Assembly (NCBI GenBank): GCA_903893945.1
Contig: CAITOF010000095.1
Location: 1-64,000, forward strand
DNA: 64,000 bases
Source: an uncultured Oxalobacteraceae bacterium
Lineage (GTDB): Bacteria; Pseudomonadota; Gammaproteobacteria; Burkholderiales; Burkholderiaceae_D
Direction of reading: 5' to 3'
The stretch's first letter is position 1. Each line of letters opens with the position of its first letter. Below, piece by piece: positions 9,637-19,539 of the stretch. A program made the translations under genes and the position numbers. The notes beneath the pieces were generated by a model. It worked only from the letters and a program-made list of their open reading frames with translations. It had not been told where the DNA came from and searched no databases.

Positions 9637-9716
9637 GACCCAATCCCAACTTTTAATTTGGATCCAACTAGTCAGAATGAACGACTAACGAAATTACCTG
9701 TCTTAAAGAATGCGGA

Positions 9717-10001
9717 TCAGTCCAGAATGAGCTGATGGACGATGTTGGTGGATTCATCCCCGATGTGACTCCGCCATGCGCGGGCAAAAAAAGTTCTTTC
9801 CTGATCGGTCGGCTGAACACGCCAGGACACATATAAGGTGCCTTTATTGTCATGCAGGTTGCCAATTTTGGTGATGCATGTCTTGTTGTCGGTAATATCG
9901 GCCTGTCCAATCACATAACCATAAACGCGATTTAACCTTTCCAGACGATCTGGCTCAGTATCACTATTGATTGCAGAAATAGTTGGATGATCTAAATACA
10001 T
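9717..10001 (-). CDS. Small protein of unknown function
   Basis: 94-residue soluble protein (MYLDHPTISAINSDTEPD…) that I do not recognise. It has no signal peptide or membrane segment. A purine-rich stretch, GGGGCAGGT, sits just before the ATG and supports translation. It is read in the same direction as the downstream histidine kinase (80 nt gap) and the upstream spoVR gene. The sequence mentions no known catalytic motif. Predicted strands around GTLYVSWRVQPTDQERTFF suggest a compact alpha/beta domain. It may be a lineage-restricted gene. Confidence 0.55.
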   Translation of the reverse strand: MYLDHPTISAINSDTEPDRLERLNRVYGYVIGQADITDNKTCITKIGNLHDNKGTLYVSWRVQPTDQERTFFARAWRSHIGDESTNIVHQLILD

Positions 10002-10091
10002 TACCTGCCCCTGTTAGTTTCCGATTCACTACAAACAAATGACCCCAAAATATAATGGACTGATTTTCAACATTTGGCACGATGGCGGGTT

Positions 10092-11651
10092 CTAATTACG
10101 CATGACGCGGCATTCTTTGCGGCTTAACACTTTTCCGGCATCGTCCAGTGTGTCCAAATACACATCAAAACCCCACAATCGCGCCACATGTTTTAAAACT
10201 TCGTCCGTTTGCTGGTTCAACGGGCGTCGCAAAAACTGATTATGCCGCAGGGTCAGGGAACGATCGCCCTCCATGTCCACCGACCAGACCTGAATATTCG
10301 GTTCGCGATTGCCCAGATTATATTGTCCGGCCAGGCGTTCACGCAGGTATTTATAACCGCTTTCATCATGAATTGCCGAAATTTCAAGTGTATCCTGACT
10401 ATCGTCATCCAAAACAGTGAAAAAATGGAAATCACGTATCAGTTTAGGCGATAAATATTGCAAAATAAAGCTCTCATCCTTGAAATTTCGCATGGCGAAG
10501 TCCAAAGTCCTGATCCAGTCCTGTCCTGCAAAATCGGGAAACCAGCGAAAATCCTCTTCAGTCGGATTTTCGCAGATACGGCGAATATCACACATCATGG
10601 CAAATCCCAAGGCGTAGGGATTGATGCCATTAAAATAAGGGCTGGTAACCGGCGGCTGATAAACCACATTGGTATGGCTCTGCAAAAACTCCATCATGAA
10701 GCCATCGCCGACAATGCCTTCAGTATAGAGCTGGTTCAGAATGGTGTAATGCCAAAACGTGGCCCAGCCTTCATTCATCACCTGTGTTTGCCGCTGCGGA
10801 TAAAAATATTGCGAAATTTTGCGGGTGACACGCACGATTTCACGTTGCCAGGGCTCCAGCTTGGGCGAATATTTTTCAATAAAATACAGCAGATTTTCCT
10901 GCGGCTCGGACGGAACACGCCGGGGTTCCTCTTCGACCGCCGTTTTGTCACGGCGCGGCACCGTGCGCCATAAATCGTTAACCTGCGACTGCAGATAGTC
11001 TTCGCGTTCCTGCTGCCTTAACTGCTCCTTGGCCAGTGATATGCGCGCCGGTCTTTTATAGCGGTCCACGCCGTAATTCTGAAGCGCATGACAGGAATCA
11101 AGCAGCGCTTCAACCGCATCAATGCCATAACGCTGTTCGCAGTCGGCAATATAATTCTTGGCAAACACCATGTAGTCAATAATCGCATCAGCATCGGTCC
11201 AGGTCCGAAACAGGTAATTCCCCTTAAAGAACGAATTATGTCCGTACGCAGCATGGGCGATGACCAGGGTTTGCATGGTCAGGCTGTTTTCTTCCATCAG
11301 ATAGGCGATACAGGGATTCGAATTAATCACGATCTCGTAGGCCAGGCCCATCTGTCCCCGCTTGTAGCTTTTTTCTGTTCTCAGAAAATGCTTGCCGAAC
11401 GACCAGTGATAATACGAAATCGGCATTCCGACCGAGGCATAGGCGTCCATCATCTGTTCTGCTGAAATGATTTCCAGCTGGTTCGGGTAGGTATCCAGAC
11501 CGAAATTCCTGGCCACGCGGCTGATTTCTGCTTCCGCCTGTTCGAGCAGATCAAAGGTCCATTCAGACTGATCCGGCAAACGATGCCGGCCCAGTCGGGC
11601 CTTGGCTGACCGGGCCGTCTTTCTCGGTTTTGACGATTTTCGTTCAGTCAT
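10092..11651 (-). CDS. spoVR: SpoVR family protein
   Basis: 519-residue cytoplasmic SpoVR-family protein (E. coli YcgB type). Family hallmarks are the N-terminal WTFDLLEQAEAEISRVAR, the YPNQLEIISAEQMMDAYASVGMP segment, the central NEGWATFWHY near residue 290 and YNLGNREPNIQVW near 445. In Bacillus, SpoVR affects spore cortex formation; in non-sporulating proteobacteria its function is unknown, but it travels with yeaH and prkA. Here its ATG overlaps the yeaH stop by four bases (ATGA). It is the last gene of the prkA-yeaH-spoVR operon. An Arg/Lys-rich N-terminus (residues 4-22) precedes the conserved domain. Confidence 0.93.
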   Translation of the reverse strand: MTERKSSKPRKTARSAKARLGRHRLPDQSEWTFDLLEQAEAEISRVARNFGLDTYPNQLEIISAEQMMDAYASVGMPISYYHWSFGKHFLRTEKSYKRGQMGLAYEIVINSNPCIAYLMEENSLTMQTLVIAHAAYGHNSFFKGNYLFRTWTDADAIIDYMVFAKNYIADCEQRYGIDAVEALLDSCHALQNYGVDRYKRPARISLAKEQLRQQEREDYLQSQVNDLWRTVPRRDKTAVEEEPRRVPSEPQENLLYFIEKYSPKLEPWQREIVRVTRKISQYFYPQRQTQVMNEGWATFWHYTILNQLYTEGIVGDGFMMEFLQSHTNVVYQPPVTSPYFNGINPYALGFAMMCDIRRICENPTEEDFRWFPDFAGQDWIRTLDFAMRNFKDESFILQYLSPKLIRDFHFFTVLDDDSQDTLEISAIHDESGYKYLRERLAGQYNLGNREPNIQVWSVDMEGDRSLTLRHNQFLRRPLNQQTDEVLKHVARLWGFDVYLDTLDDAGKVLSRKECRVMRN

Positions 11652-12958
11652 AATTTCGCATTCTGCTTTTTGAATAAATCCCGGAATACCGGATAAATAT
11701 CTGCGGGATCTTCGATCTTGCGCATCGCAAAATGGGCGTGGCGTGCCGCCACCTGCTCATATTCACGCCATAAATTCTGGGGTTCGCCATCGGTGATTTC
11801 AACATAGGCATAGTATTGAACCAGCGGCAGGATTTTATCCTCGAGTATCTGTTTGCAGGTAATTGAATCGTTATCCCAGTTATCACCATCGGAAGCCTGA
11901 GCGACATAGGCATTCCATTCCGAGGTTGGGTAGCGGGAATTGATAATTTCATGTAACAGATTGATCGCCGACGATACCACCGTGCCGCCCGACTCGCGCG
12001 AATTGAAAAACTCCTGCTCATCGACTTCCATCGCCGTTGTATGGTGTCGGATGAATACCAGCTCAATTTTTTCGTAGGAGCGCGTCAAAAACAGGTACAG
12101 CAGAATAAAAAAACGCTTCGCAGTGTCTTTCTTGGCCTCATCCATCGAGCCGGATACATCCAGAATGCAGAACATGACAGCCTGACTGGACGGTTTGGGC
12201 ACCTTGATCCGGTTGCTGTAACGTAAATCGAACGTATCCAGAAACGGGATCGCCAGTAATCGTGTGCGCAGATGGGTGATTTCATGTCGCAAGGCGGTGA
12301 TCCGTTCATCGTGATCATCAACCCCCGCGTTGATAAGATCATGCAGTTCCTGTTCAGCCGATCGGAGCCGTCGACTTGACTTGCCGCCGACAGCAATACG
12401 CCGGCTCAGTGCGCCACGCAGTGACCGCAGGACATGCAGATTGGAGGTGGTGCCTGACATCTTGTACCCGGCACGCAACTGCTTGAAATCCGTGGACGCC
12501 GTCAGGTGGGTTTTCACCATATTCGGCAATTCCAGATCTTCAAAAAAGTAATTCATGAATTCTTCACGACTGACTTCAAACACGAATTGGTCTTCCGAGG
12601 TCTCTTCACTGTTGCTTGCCTGGCCGCTGCCCGAGCCACCACCCCCTTTTGGCCGTTTGAACTGGTCACCCTTCAGATATTCCTGATTGCCGGGACGAAC
12701 GCTTTCCCAGACCCCCCCATGGTCATGCCCAAAGGTCGGTTCGTTAACATCCTTGACCGGTATGGATATTTTTTCACCGCTTTCAACATTGGTGATGGAA
12801 CGCCCTTTGACAGCACGTGTGACCGCTTCCTTGATCTGATCTTTATAGCGGCGCAGGAAACGTTCTCGATTCACCGCCGATTTGTTTTTCCCCTGAATCC
12901 GTCTATCAATTAAGTGAACCAAGACATTCTCCTGATTTTTTGCAAGCTGACCCTGCAT
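11648..12958 (-). CDS. yeaH: YeaH/YhbH family protein (DUF444, von Willebrand A-like)
   Basis: 436-residue member of the YeaH/YhbH family, always found with PrkA. The C-terminal half is a von Willebrand A-like domain with a metal-site motif DVSGSMDEA near residue 267, preceded by VMFCIL. A Gly/Ser-rich low-complexity linker with GGGGSGSGQAS lies near residue 105. E. coli yeaGH is induced by nutrient stress and stationary phase; the biochemical role of YeaH is not established. Its stop overlaps the spoVR start, and it begins 68 nt after the prkA stop. The gene order is the one seen across proteobacteria. Confidence 0.92.
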   Translation of the reverse strand: MQGQLAKNQENVLVHLIDRRIQGKNKSAVNRERFLRRYKDQIKEAVTRAVKGRSITNVESGEKISIPVKDVNEPTFGHDHGGVWESVRPGNQEYLKGDQFKRPKGGGGSGSGQASNSEETSEDQFVFEVSREEFMNYFFEDLELPNMVKTHLTASTDFKQLRAGYKMSGTTSNLHVLRSLRGALSRRIAVGGKSSRRLRSAEQELHDLINAGVDDHDERITALRHEITHLRTRLLAIPFLDTFDLRYSNRIKVPKPSSQAVMFCILDVSGSMDEAKKDTAKRFFILLYLFLTRSYEKIELVFIRHHTTAMEVDEQEFFNSRESGGTVVSSAINLLHEIINSRYPTSEWNAYVAQASDGDNWDNDSITCKQILEDKILPLVQYYAYVEITDGEPQNLWREYEQVAARHAHFAMRKIEDPADIYPVFRDLFKKQNAKL

Positions 12959-13026
12959 ACAGACTCACCCGGCCTCAGCCAGACACCGCCTGTGACGCTG
13001 GTCAATCTGCATCAACCATCCTCGGG

Positions 13027-14949
13027 CTACGAGGTTTTTCTCACCCGCAAATACCATTCACATAAAAGACGTACCTGTTTGGCAGTGTAGCCTTTGGCAA
13101 CCATCCGCTCGACAAATTCCTGATGTTTGTTCGCATCATCGACACTGGCTTTGGCATTAAACGAAATTACGGGTAACAGCTCTTCTGTATTGGAGAACAT
13201 TTTTTTCTCGATAACCGTGCGCAATTTTTCGTAGCTGTTCCATGCCGGGTTCTTGCCTGCATTCTGGGCGCGGGCCCGCAAAACGAAATTGACGATCTCG
13301 TTCCTGAAGTCTTTGGGATTCGAAATGCCCGCCGGCTTTTCAATTTTTTCGAGATCATTATTGAGCGCTTCACGATCAAAACTCTCACCGGTATCCGGGT
13401 CACGAAATTCCTGGTCCTGGATCCAGAAATCGGCAAACAGAACATAACGGTCAAAAATGTTCTGACCGTATTCGGAATAACTTTCGAGATAGGCAGTCTG
13501 GATTTCCTTGCCGATGAATTCAATATAGCGCTGCGCCAGGTACTCCTTGATGTAGGACAGGTAGCGCTGCTCCACTTCGGGGGCATACTGTTCGCGCTCT
13601 ATCTGCTGTTCAAGCACGTAGAGCAGATGAACCGGATTTGCTGCCACTTCGGTGGTGTCAAAATTGAACACCTTGGAAATGATTTTAAACGCAAAACGGG
13701 TCGACAGACCGTTCATCCCTTCGTCGACACCCGCATAGTCACTGTATTCCTGCCGGGACTTTGCCTTCGGATCGGTATCTTTCAGATTTTCTCCGTCATA
13801 CACCAGCATTTTGCTGAAAATGCTCGAATTTTCCGGTTCTTTCAACCGGGACAGCACAGAAAACTGCGCCATCATTTTTAATGTACCGGGAGCGCACGGG
13901 GCCTGTGCCAGCGACGACGTGCGCACCAGCTTTTCGTAAATCTTGATTTCATCGCTGACACGCAGGCAATATGGCACTTTGACTATATAAATACGATCCA
14001 GAAATGCCTCATTGTTCTTGTTATTTTTAAACGCCTTCCATTCAGATTCATTCGAGTGCGCCAGAATCACGCCGTCAAACGGGATCGCGCCAAATCCTTC
14101 AGTACCCTTGAAATTGCCTTCCTGGGTCGCTGTCAGCAGCGGGTGCAGCACCTTGATGGGCGCCTTGAACATCTCCACAAATTCCATCAGACCCTGATTC
14201 GCCAGACACAGTCCGCCCGAATAACTGTAGGCATCCGGGTCATCCTGGGCATAATCTTCGAGTTTGCGGATGTCGACCTTGCCGACCAGCGACGAAATAT
14301 CCTGATTGTTTTCATCACCAGGTTCAGTTTTGGAAATGGCAACCTGTTTCAGCACTGAGGGATAGCGCCTGACCACGCGAAACTGATTGATATCACCATT
14401 GAATTCGTGCAACCGTTTGACCGCCCAGGGGCTCGGAATGGTGCGCAGATAACGACGCGGTATGCCGAAATCCTCTTCCAGTATGACGCCGTCTTCCTCT
14501 TCATTAAACAGACCCAGCGGTGATTCATTAATCGGCGAACCCTTGATCGAATAAAAGGGAATTTTTTCCATCAGGCTTTTTAATTTTTCGGCGATCGATG
14601 ATTTGCCACCGCCGACCGGACCAAGCAGGTAGAGTATCTGTTTGCGCTCTTCCAGTCCCTGCGCAGCATGGCGAAAATACGAAACCACCTGCTCCACCAC
14701 TTCTTCCATGCCGTAAAAATCGCGAAAAGCCGGATAAATTTTTATGATCTTGTTCGCGAAAATGCGCGATTTGCGCGGGTCATGGCGCGTATCCACCAGT
14801 TCAGGTTCGCCTATGGCGGCCAACAGCCGTTCAGCCGCCGTCGCAAACGCCAATTTGTCACGTTTGCATATTTCAAGATATTCCTGCAAAGAGTATTCTT
14901 CCTCACGGGTACGTTCGTAACGCGCTGCATAGTTATCAAAGATTTTCAT
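13027..14949 (-). CDS. prkA: PrkA-type serine protein kinase / AAA+ ATPase (YeaG)
   Basis: 640-residue PrkA protein. It has an N-terminal AAA+ module with Walker A LGPVGGGKSS near residue 112 and a C-terminal PrkA domain with kinase-like features. Family members phosphorylate proteins in Bacillus and in enterobacteria; some are reported to act as AAA+ proteases. I chose the ATG at 14949 (MKIFDNYAARYERT). The in-frame ATG at 14970 would place the good ribosome site (AGAGGAC) inside the gene, and E. coli YeaG has the same N-terminus and length (644). It leads the prkA-yeaH-spoVR stress operon. I could not find a convincing sigma-54 promoter upstream. Confidence 0.95.
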   Translation of the reverse strand: MKIFDNYAARYERTREEEYSLQEYLEICKRDKLAFATAAERLLAAIGEPELVDTRHDPRKSRIFANKIIKIYPAFRDFYGMEEVVEQVVSYFRHAAQGLEERKQILYLLGPVGGGKSSIAEKLKSLMEKIPFYSIKGSPINESPLGLFNEEEDGVILEEDFGIPRRYLRTIPSPWAVKRLHEFNGDINQFRVVRRYPSVLKQVAISKTEPGDENNQDISSLVGKVDIRKLEDYAQDDPDAYSYSGGLCLANQGLMEFVEMFKAPIKVLHPLLTATQEGNFKGTEGFGAIPFDGVILAHSNESEWKAFKNNKNNEAFLDRIYIVKVPYCLRVSDEIKIYEKLVRTSSLAQAPCAPGTLKMMAQFSVLSRLKEPENSSIFSKMLVYDGENLKDTDPKAKSRQEYSDYAGVDEGMNGLSTRFAFKIISKVFNFDTTEVAANPVHLLYVLEQQIEREQYAPEVEQRYLSYIKEYLAQRYIEFIGKEIQTAYLESYSEYGQNIFDRYVLFADFWIQDQEFRDPDTGESFDREALNNDLEKIEKPAGISNPKDFRNEIVNFVLRARAQNAGKNPAWNSYEKLRTVIEKKMFSNTEELLPVISFNAKASVDDANKHQEFVERMVAKGYTAKQVRLLCEWYLRVRKTS

Positions 14950-15466
14950 GATGCGTCCTCTATGACTCAAACAAAATTACATTAACTTCCGCTGCCTGAA
15001 CGAATATTGCCTTGACAAAGTTGATATCAATAACAGTTTTTCCGCGCCGTCATTTAATCATATACGCTGTGCTATTTTTTGACAGAAAAACTTAGCTGAA
15101 TTGCCCGATTTCAAACGCCGATCAGGCAGGGTTTTCCATGCCTGATTTTGACAACGGCTCCCGGATTTGGGAGGTTGACAACGAAATTCACCAAAACGTT
15201 CATTTTTAACTTTTTTTTAATGATCAATATGTAATATGATAGACTATTTATAAATATTATTTCGGTATAACATAGCTGTATGTATGATTGACGAATCCAG
15301 ATCCGGCAGCCAGCGGCACACCCGCACAAATTGTTGCTGGCAGGACTGGTTTAACCGTATCTTATTGTTTTTGCGTTCTGGCAGCATCAGTATCCTGAGT
15401 CATAATACGACCGGGATTGTTTCGGTCACATAAATCGGTACCACAGAAACCCTTACTCAATCAGCC
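14950..15466. other. Divergent intergenic region with hairpins and a 9-bp direct repeat
   Basis: 517 bases between prkA (minus) and a diguanylate cyclase (plus) without a convincing gene. It is AT-rich between 15190 and 15290. It holds an 8-bp hairpin at 15121-15146 (ATCAGGCA / TGCCTGAT), in whose loop GG and CC can add two pairs. A second hairpin lies at 15158-15173 (CTCCC / GGGAG), with a GGA in its loop. The second hairpin is flanked by two copies of TTGACAACG (15148-15156 and 15175-15183). These could be regulator-binding or RNA elements. The 72-codon minus-strand frame covering them has no ribosome site. Confidence 0.5.
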
Positions 15467-16318
15467 ATGTTATCTCCCCACTTAAATCAGTTTGCCACTC
15501 CCGGATTTGTCCCGGAGAACCTTGCCATCATTCTGAGTTACCTGACAATTCTGGTGTTATTTCCACTCGACATCATCACCGGATCACGCGTGTCCTTTCA
15601 TGTCCTCTATGTGTTTCCGCTGACGCTGATAGCGCTGCATTGCGGCAGAAATGGCTTTGTCATTGGTGCCGTCATTTTATCGATCAGCGTTCAGATTCTC
15701 GCGCTGCTGACCTTTACCGATGAACTTCTCCCGATAAAAATATATTCCTTTTTTGTCATCGTTTTCTCGAATATCACCTTCGCGCTGATCGCCAATTATG
15801 CCCGTACCAACATCCTGGAAGCAGAGAGGTTATCAAGCACCGATCCCCTAACACGGCTGAGCAATCGGCGCGCAATGGAAATTGCCATTCACAATGAAAC
15901 CATCCGCCAGAAACGCTACGGCGGCTTTTTTTCGCTGGTCGTCATTGATCTGGACGGTTTTAAGGCGGTTAACGACACGATGGGTCACCAGGAAGGAGAC
16001 CGGGCCCTCGGCCTCATGGCCGCCATATTGCTTGAACATACCCGCCAGTCCGATACCGCCTTTCGGATTGGCGGCGACGAGTTTGTTATCCTGATGCCCA
16101 ATACCACGGTCGAGGATTGCGACCGCCTGTGTCAGGGTCTGTGCAAAACGGTCGCCAGCAGAATGAGCGAAGAATCATTTGCGATTACGGCCAGTATCGG
16201 GTATACCACTATTTATCATTCTCCTGCGTTTACGAAGGATATTCTCATCACCGCGGATAAGGCCATGTACAAAGCCAAGACATCGGGTAAAGGCCGGGTC
16301 GTGCGGGGATATTGCTGA
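15467..16318 (+). CDS. Membrane diguanylate cyclase (GGDEF)
   Basis: 283-residue inner-membrane protein that should make cyclic di-GMP from two GTP. Four to five hydrophobic segments occupy residues 22-112 (MASE-like sensor of unknown ligand). The GGDEF domain runs from about 125 to 283. The active-site motif is RIGGDEF near residue 203, and an inhibitory-site RxxD (RQSD) lies exactly five residues before it, so product inhibition is expected. Substrate-binding DPLTRLSNRRA is present near 127. The ATG has only a weak ribosome site. No EAL domain is attached. It is read divergently from the prkA operon. Confidence 0.9.
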   Translation: MLSPHLNQFATPGFVPENLAIILSYLTILVLFPLDIITGSRVSFHVLYVFPLTLIALHCGRNGFVIGAVILSISVQILALLTFTDELLPIKIYSFFVIVFSNITFALIANYARTNILEAERLSSTDPLTRLSNRRAMEIAIHNETIRQKRYGGFFSLVVIDLDGFKAVNDTMGHQEGDRALGLMAAILLEHTRQSDTAFRIGGDEFVILMPNTTVEDCDRLCQGLCKTVASRMSEESFAITASIGYTTIYHSPAFTKDILITADKAMYKAKTSGKGRVVRGYC

Positions 16319-16375
16319 GGCCGCAGCATGAATTCTGTTTCTCACCTGATTTCAACGTCAAATTGAAAGAAAAAT

Positions 16376-18352
16376 ATGATCGCCCAGTTCATCAGACTAA
16401 CTGCCAGATTCATCCTGCCTGCACTGTGTGTCAGTGTAACGCTCGGTACCACGAGTGCCATTTCTGCCCCGGCGCCCCATATTTTTATGGCGCTGGCCCT
16501 GTCGCCCGACAAATCGAAGCTCGTCAGCGTCGAGGGCGAGACGTCAGCCTCAGGGGGTGCACCGACCCTGCGTGACCTGATACTGCGCAGCACGGACGGC
16601 AAGACGGTGATTCACATCAGCCTGCCCTGCGGCAGGGTAAAACAGTGCTGGCCGGAATCACCCGCATGGACACCTGATTCAGGAAAAATCACGTTTGCGT
16701 TACGGTCACCGGGGAGCCACGCCCGTTCTCTGTATCAAGTCGATGCGAATGGAAAAAATTTGAAAAAGCTGGTTTCATTTAACGGTACGATCAGCGATCT
16801 GATGTATAACAAGCAGGGTCAACTCGCGATGCTGGCCACAGAAAATGCAACAAAAGAATTGGGTGCCGTTGAAGCTGGCGCCCCCATTTCGGGTGATCTG
16901 GACGCTGCTCCACCTGAACAGCGCATTGCCATCCTCGAGAAAAATGAATTGCACTGGGCGTCGCCGGCCAATCTGTTTGTGTATGAGTTCGACTGGATTC
17001 CGGATGGTAGCGGCTTCGTCGGCACCGCTGCCGAAGGGGATGGCGACAATAACTGGTGGATCGCCAAACTCTACACTTTCAGGCAGGCAGAGGCACATGT
17101 GTTATACACGCCGGCCAATCCTCAGCAACAGCTTGCCAACCCGGTTGTGTCGCATGACGGCAAGAACGTCGCCTTCATTGTCGGCATCATGAGCGATTTC
17201 GGTTCAACCGGCGGTGACATCTTTACGATCCCGGTCAGCGGCGGCACCGCAATCAATATCACGCCCAAACTCCCCGCATCGGTCGCCGCGATTGAATGGA
17301 CCTGCGCAAATACCCTCCGGGCCAATGTCGAGGCCGGCGATAAGGTGCAATTTGTGGATTTTGGCAAGGGTGCCGAACCGAATCCGGGCTCGCTGTTGTG
17401 GCAAGGCCAGGATTCCGTATGGTTGGAACCCACCCGACATACCGATAACTGTGCTTCCCCGCTGACGGCGATGGTGCACCAGTCGTTTACCTCGGCACCT
17501 GAAATAGCTGTGGGGGAAATAGGCAAATGGAGCGATTTCACGCACCTTAACAGCCACCTCAAAACCGCCTATCAGGTGCAGAGTCTGAATTGGAAAAGTG
17601 ATCAGTTTTCCATACAGGGCTGGCTGATTTTGCCGCAAGATGCCGCTTCCCGCACGGCCAATAACAAAAAACTTCCCTTGATCACTGTGGTCCACGGCGG
17701 CCCCGCCGCGTCCTATCACCCGTGGTTCATCGGTGCGGGTACCACGCGCTCGCTACTGGAATCCGGATATGCGGTATTTCTGCCCAATCCGCGCGGCAGC
17801 TACGGTCAGGGAGAGGAATTCACGGCGGCCAACGTAAGAGATTTCGGTTACGGTGATTTGCGCGACATTCTGTCAGGTGTTGACGCCGTGATCGCGGCAG
17901 CCCCGATTGATCCGCAGCGACTGGGCATCATGGGACACAGCTATGGCGGATTCATGACAATGTGGGCAGTGACCCAGACCAACCGGTTTAAAGCGGCAGT
18001 GGCCGGTGCCGGCATCAGTAACTGGCTGTCTTATTACGGTGAAAACGGAATTGATGAATGGATGATTCCATACTTTGGCGCGTCCGTTTATGACGATCCT
18101 GCCGCCTATGCCAAATCATCACCCATTAATTTTATCCGTCAGGTAAAGACGCCGACGTTAAGTCTGGTCGGTGCGGCCGATCTGGAATGCCCGGCGCCAC
18201 AAACCCAGGAATTCGGTCATGCATTAAAAGCACTGGGAGTGCCTTCGTCGACCATAATCTATCCGGGTGAAGGCCATGCGTTCCGGGATCCGGCGACGCT
18301 GGCGGACCTGGAAAAACGAACCATGGACTGGTTTGCCAGGTATCTGAACTGA
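16376..18352 (+). CDS. Secreted S9-family prolyl oligopeptidase-like peptidase
   Basis: 658-residue serine peptidase of the S9 family (acylaminoacyl-peptidase/DPP-IV-like). Residues 1-30 form a signal peptide ending near SAISAPAP. A beta-propeller-like region with WD40/TolB-like segments (…SPDKSKLVSVEG…, PAWTPDSGKITFALRSPG…) spans about 35-400. The catalytic alpha/beta-hydrolase domain follows, with HGGPAAS near 440, nucleophile GHSYGG near 521, Asp in GAADLECP near 600 and His in GEGHAF near 632. The triad is complete. The usual role is degradation of oligopeptides in the periplasm. It starts 57 nt after the diguanylate cyclase and ends before a strong bidirectional terminator. Confidence 0.9.
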   Translation: MIAQFIRLTARFILPALCVSVTLGTTSAISAPAPHIFMALALSPDKSKLVSVEGETSASGGAPTLRDLILRSTDGKTVIHISLPCGRVKQCWPESPAWTPDSGKITFALRSPGSHARSLYQVDANGKNLKKLVSFNGTISDLMYNKQGQLAMLATENATKELGAVEAGAPISGDLDAAPPEQRIAILEKNELHWASPANLFVYEFDWIPDGSGFVGTAAEGDGDNNWWIAKLYTFRQAEAHVLYTPANPQQQLANPVVSHDGKNVAFIVGIMSDFGSTGGDIFTIPVSGGTAINITPKLPASVAAIEWTCANTLRANVEAGDKVQFVDFGKGAEPNPGSLLWQGQDSVWLEPTRHTDNCASPLTAMVHQSFTSAPEIAVGEIGKWSDFTHLNSHLKTAYQVQSLNWKSDQFSIQGWLILPQDAASRTANNKKLPLITVVHGGPAASYHPWFIGAGTTRSLLESGYAVFLPNPRGSYGQGEEFTAANVRDFGYGDLRDILSGVDAVIAAAPIDPQRLGIMGHSYGGFMTMWAVTQTNRFKAAVAGAGISNWLSYYGENGIDEWMIPYFGASVYDDPAAYAKSSPINFIRQVKTPTLSLVGAADLECPAPQTQEFGHALKALGVPSSTIIYPGEGHAFRDPATLADLEKRTMDWFARYLN

Positions 18353-18444
18353 GTTCCTCGACGCCTGTGCTGCGAGCCACGACCTGGCAGGCAGTCAACC
18401 GAATCAGGCTTCCGATAACACATCAGACTGGCAATGACTCGCAT

Positions 18445-18475
18445 AAAAAAAACTCCTCATATCGAGGAGTTTTTT
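18445..18475. terminator. Bidirectional intrinsic terminator between S9 peptidase and gapA
   Basis: Stem ACTCCTC (18452-18458), loop ATATC, stem GAGGAGT (18464-18470). It is flanked by eight A on the left and six T on the right, so the A and T tracts extend the stem and serve both directions. It lies between the convergent S9 peptidase (plus) and gapA (minus) genes, exactly where a shared terminator is expected. Confidence 0.9.
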
Positions 18476-18498
18476 ATGGATTCAACGTTCGTTACCGG

Positions 18499-19509
18499 TC
18501 ACTTGGCGTTCATCAATGCCACGGTGGTGTCGAGCATACGGTTAGAAAATCCCCACTCATTGTCATACCAGGACGACACTTTGACCAGATTGCCAGCGAC
18601 TTTGGTCAACGTTGCATCAAAAGTGGAGGAAGCCGGATTATGGTTGAAATCGACTGATACCAGCGGAGCCGTGTTGTAGTCCAAAATGCCCTTCATGGCA
18701 CCTTCCGATGCAGCCTTCATGATCTGGTTGATTTCTTCCACCGTCGTGGGGCGTTTTGATACAAACGACAGATCGACGATAGACACGTTAATCGTCGGGA
18801 CGCGAACCGCGTAGCCGTCCAGCTTTCCATTCAACTCAGGCAGAACCAGCCCTACTGCCGCTGCCGCACCGGTTTTGGCCGGAATCATGGATTGTGTCGC
18901 GGAACGCGCACGGCGCAGATCTTCGTGCATGACGTCCGTCAGCACCTGATCATTGGTATAAGCATGAATCGTCGTCATCAGGCCGGTTTCAATGCCCACC
19001 GTGTCGTTCAGGGCCTTTGCTAACGGTGCCAGACAGTTGGTGGTGCAGGACGCGTTGGAAATGACGGTATCGGAGGCTTTTAAAACACCGTGGTTCACAC
19101 CATAAACAATCGTCGCATCAACATCTTTTCCACCCGGCGCAGAAATAATGACTTTCTTGGCGCCACCGGCCAGATGCGCCGATGCCTTTTCTTTGGTGGT
19201 AAAGAAACCGGTACACTCCAGTACCACATCCACACCAATGTCACCCCATGGCAGATTGGCCGGATTTCGTTCCGCAAATACGCGGATTTTATCGCCATTG
19301 ACTATCATATAATCGCCATCGGAGCTGACTGTGCCCGGGAATTTGCCGTGAGCAGTATCGTACTGGGTCAAATGCGCGTTGGACGCCGGCGCACCAAGAT
19401 CGTTGATCGCCACTATCTGTATGTCATGCTTCTTGCCGCCTTCATAATGCGCACGCAAAATATTACGGCCGATGCGGCCATAGCCGTTAATTGCAACACG
19501 AATAGTCAT
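18499..19509 (-). CDS. gapA: Glyceraldehyde-3-phosphate dehydrogenase, type I
   Basis: NAD-dependent GAPDH of 336 aa for central glycolysis and gluconeogenesis. The nucleotide fold opens with [16 protein letters not shown]. The catalytic Cys is in [15 protein letters not shown] near residue 152, and the conserved [12 protein letters not shown] lies near the C-terminus. A strong ribosome site (AGGGGAG) sits eight bases before the ATG. It follows tkt by only 30 nt on the same strand, so tkt-gapA is likely an operon. The pgk-pyk-fba part of the pathway lies separately at 37.7 kb on the other strand. Confidence 0.97.
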   Translation of the reverse strand: MTIRVAINGYGRIGRNILRAHYEGGKKHDIQIVAINDLGAPASNAHLTQYDTAHGKFPGTVSSDGDYMIVNGDKIRVFAERNPANLPWGDIGVDVVLECTGFFTTKEKASAHLAGGAKKVIISAPGGKDVDATIVYGVNHGVLKASDTVISNASCTTNCLAPLAKALNDTVGIETGLMTTIHAYTNDQVLTDVMHEDLRRARSATQSMIPAKTGAAAAVGLVLPELNGKLDGYAVRVPTINVSIVDLSFVSKRPTTVEEINQIMKAASEGAMKGILDYNTAPLVSVDFNHNPASSTFDATLTKVAGNLVKVSSWYDNEWGFSNRMLDTTVALMNAK

Positions 19510-19539
19510 ACTTACACTCCCCTAATTAAATAAACAAAA

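Noticed and set aside
14950..15110. Sigma-54 promoter for prkA, as expected from E. coli yeaGH
   Set aside because: No GG-N10-GC match with a credible -24/-12 sequence was found by eye on the minus strand.
15111..15329. 72-codon minus-strand frame (and a 30-codon internal version)
   Set aside because: No ribosome site, AT-rich start, and it coincides with hairpins and direct repeats. More likely regulatory DNA.
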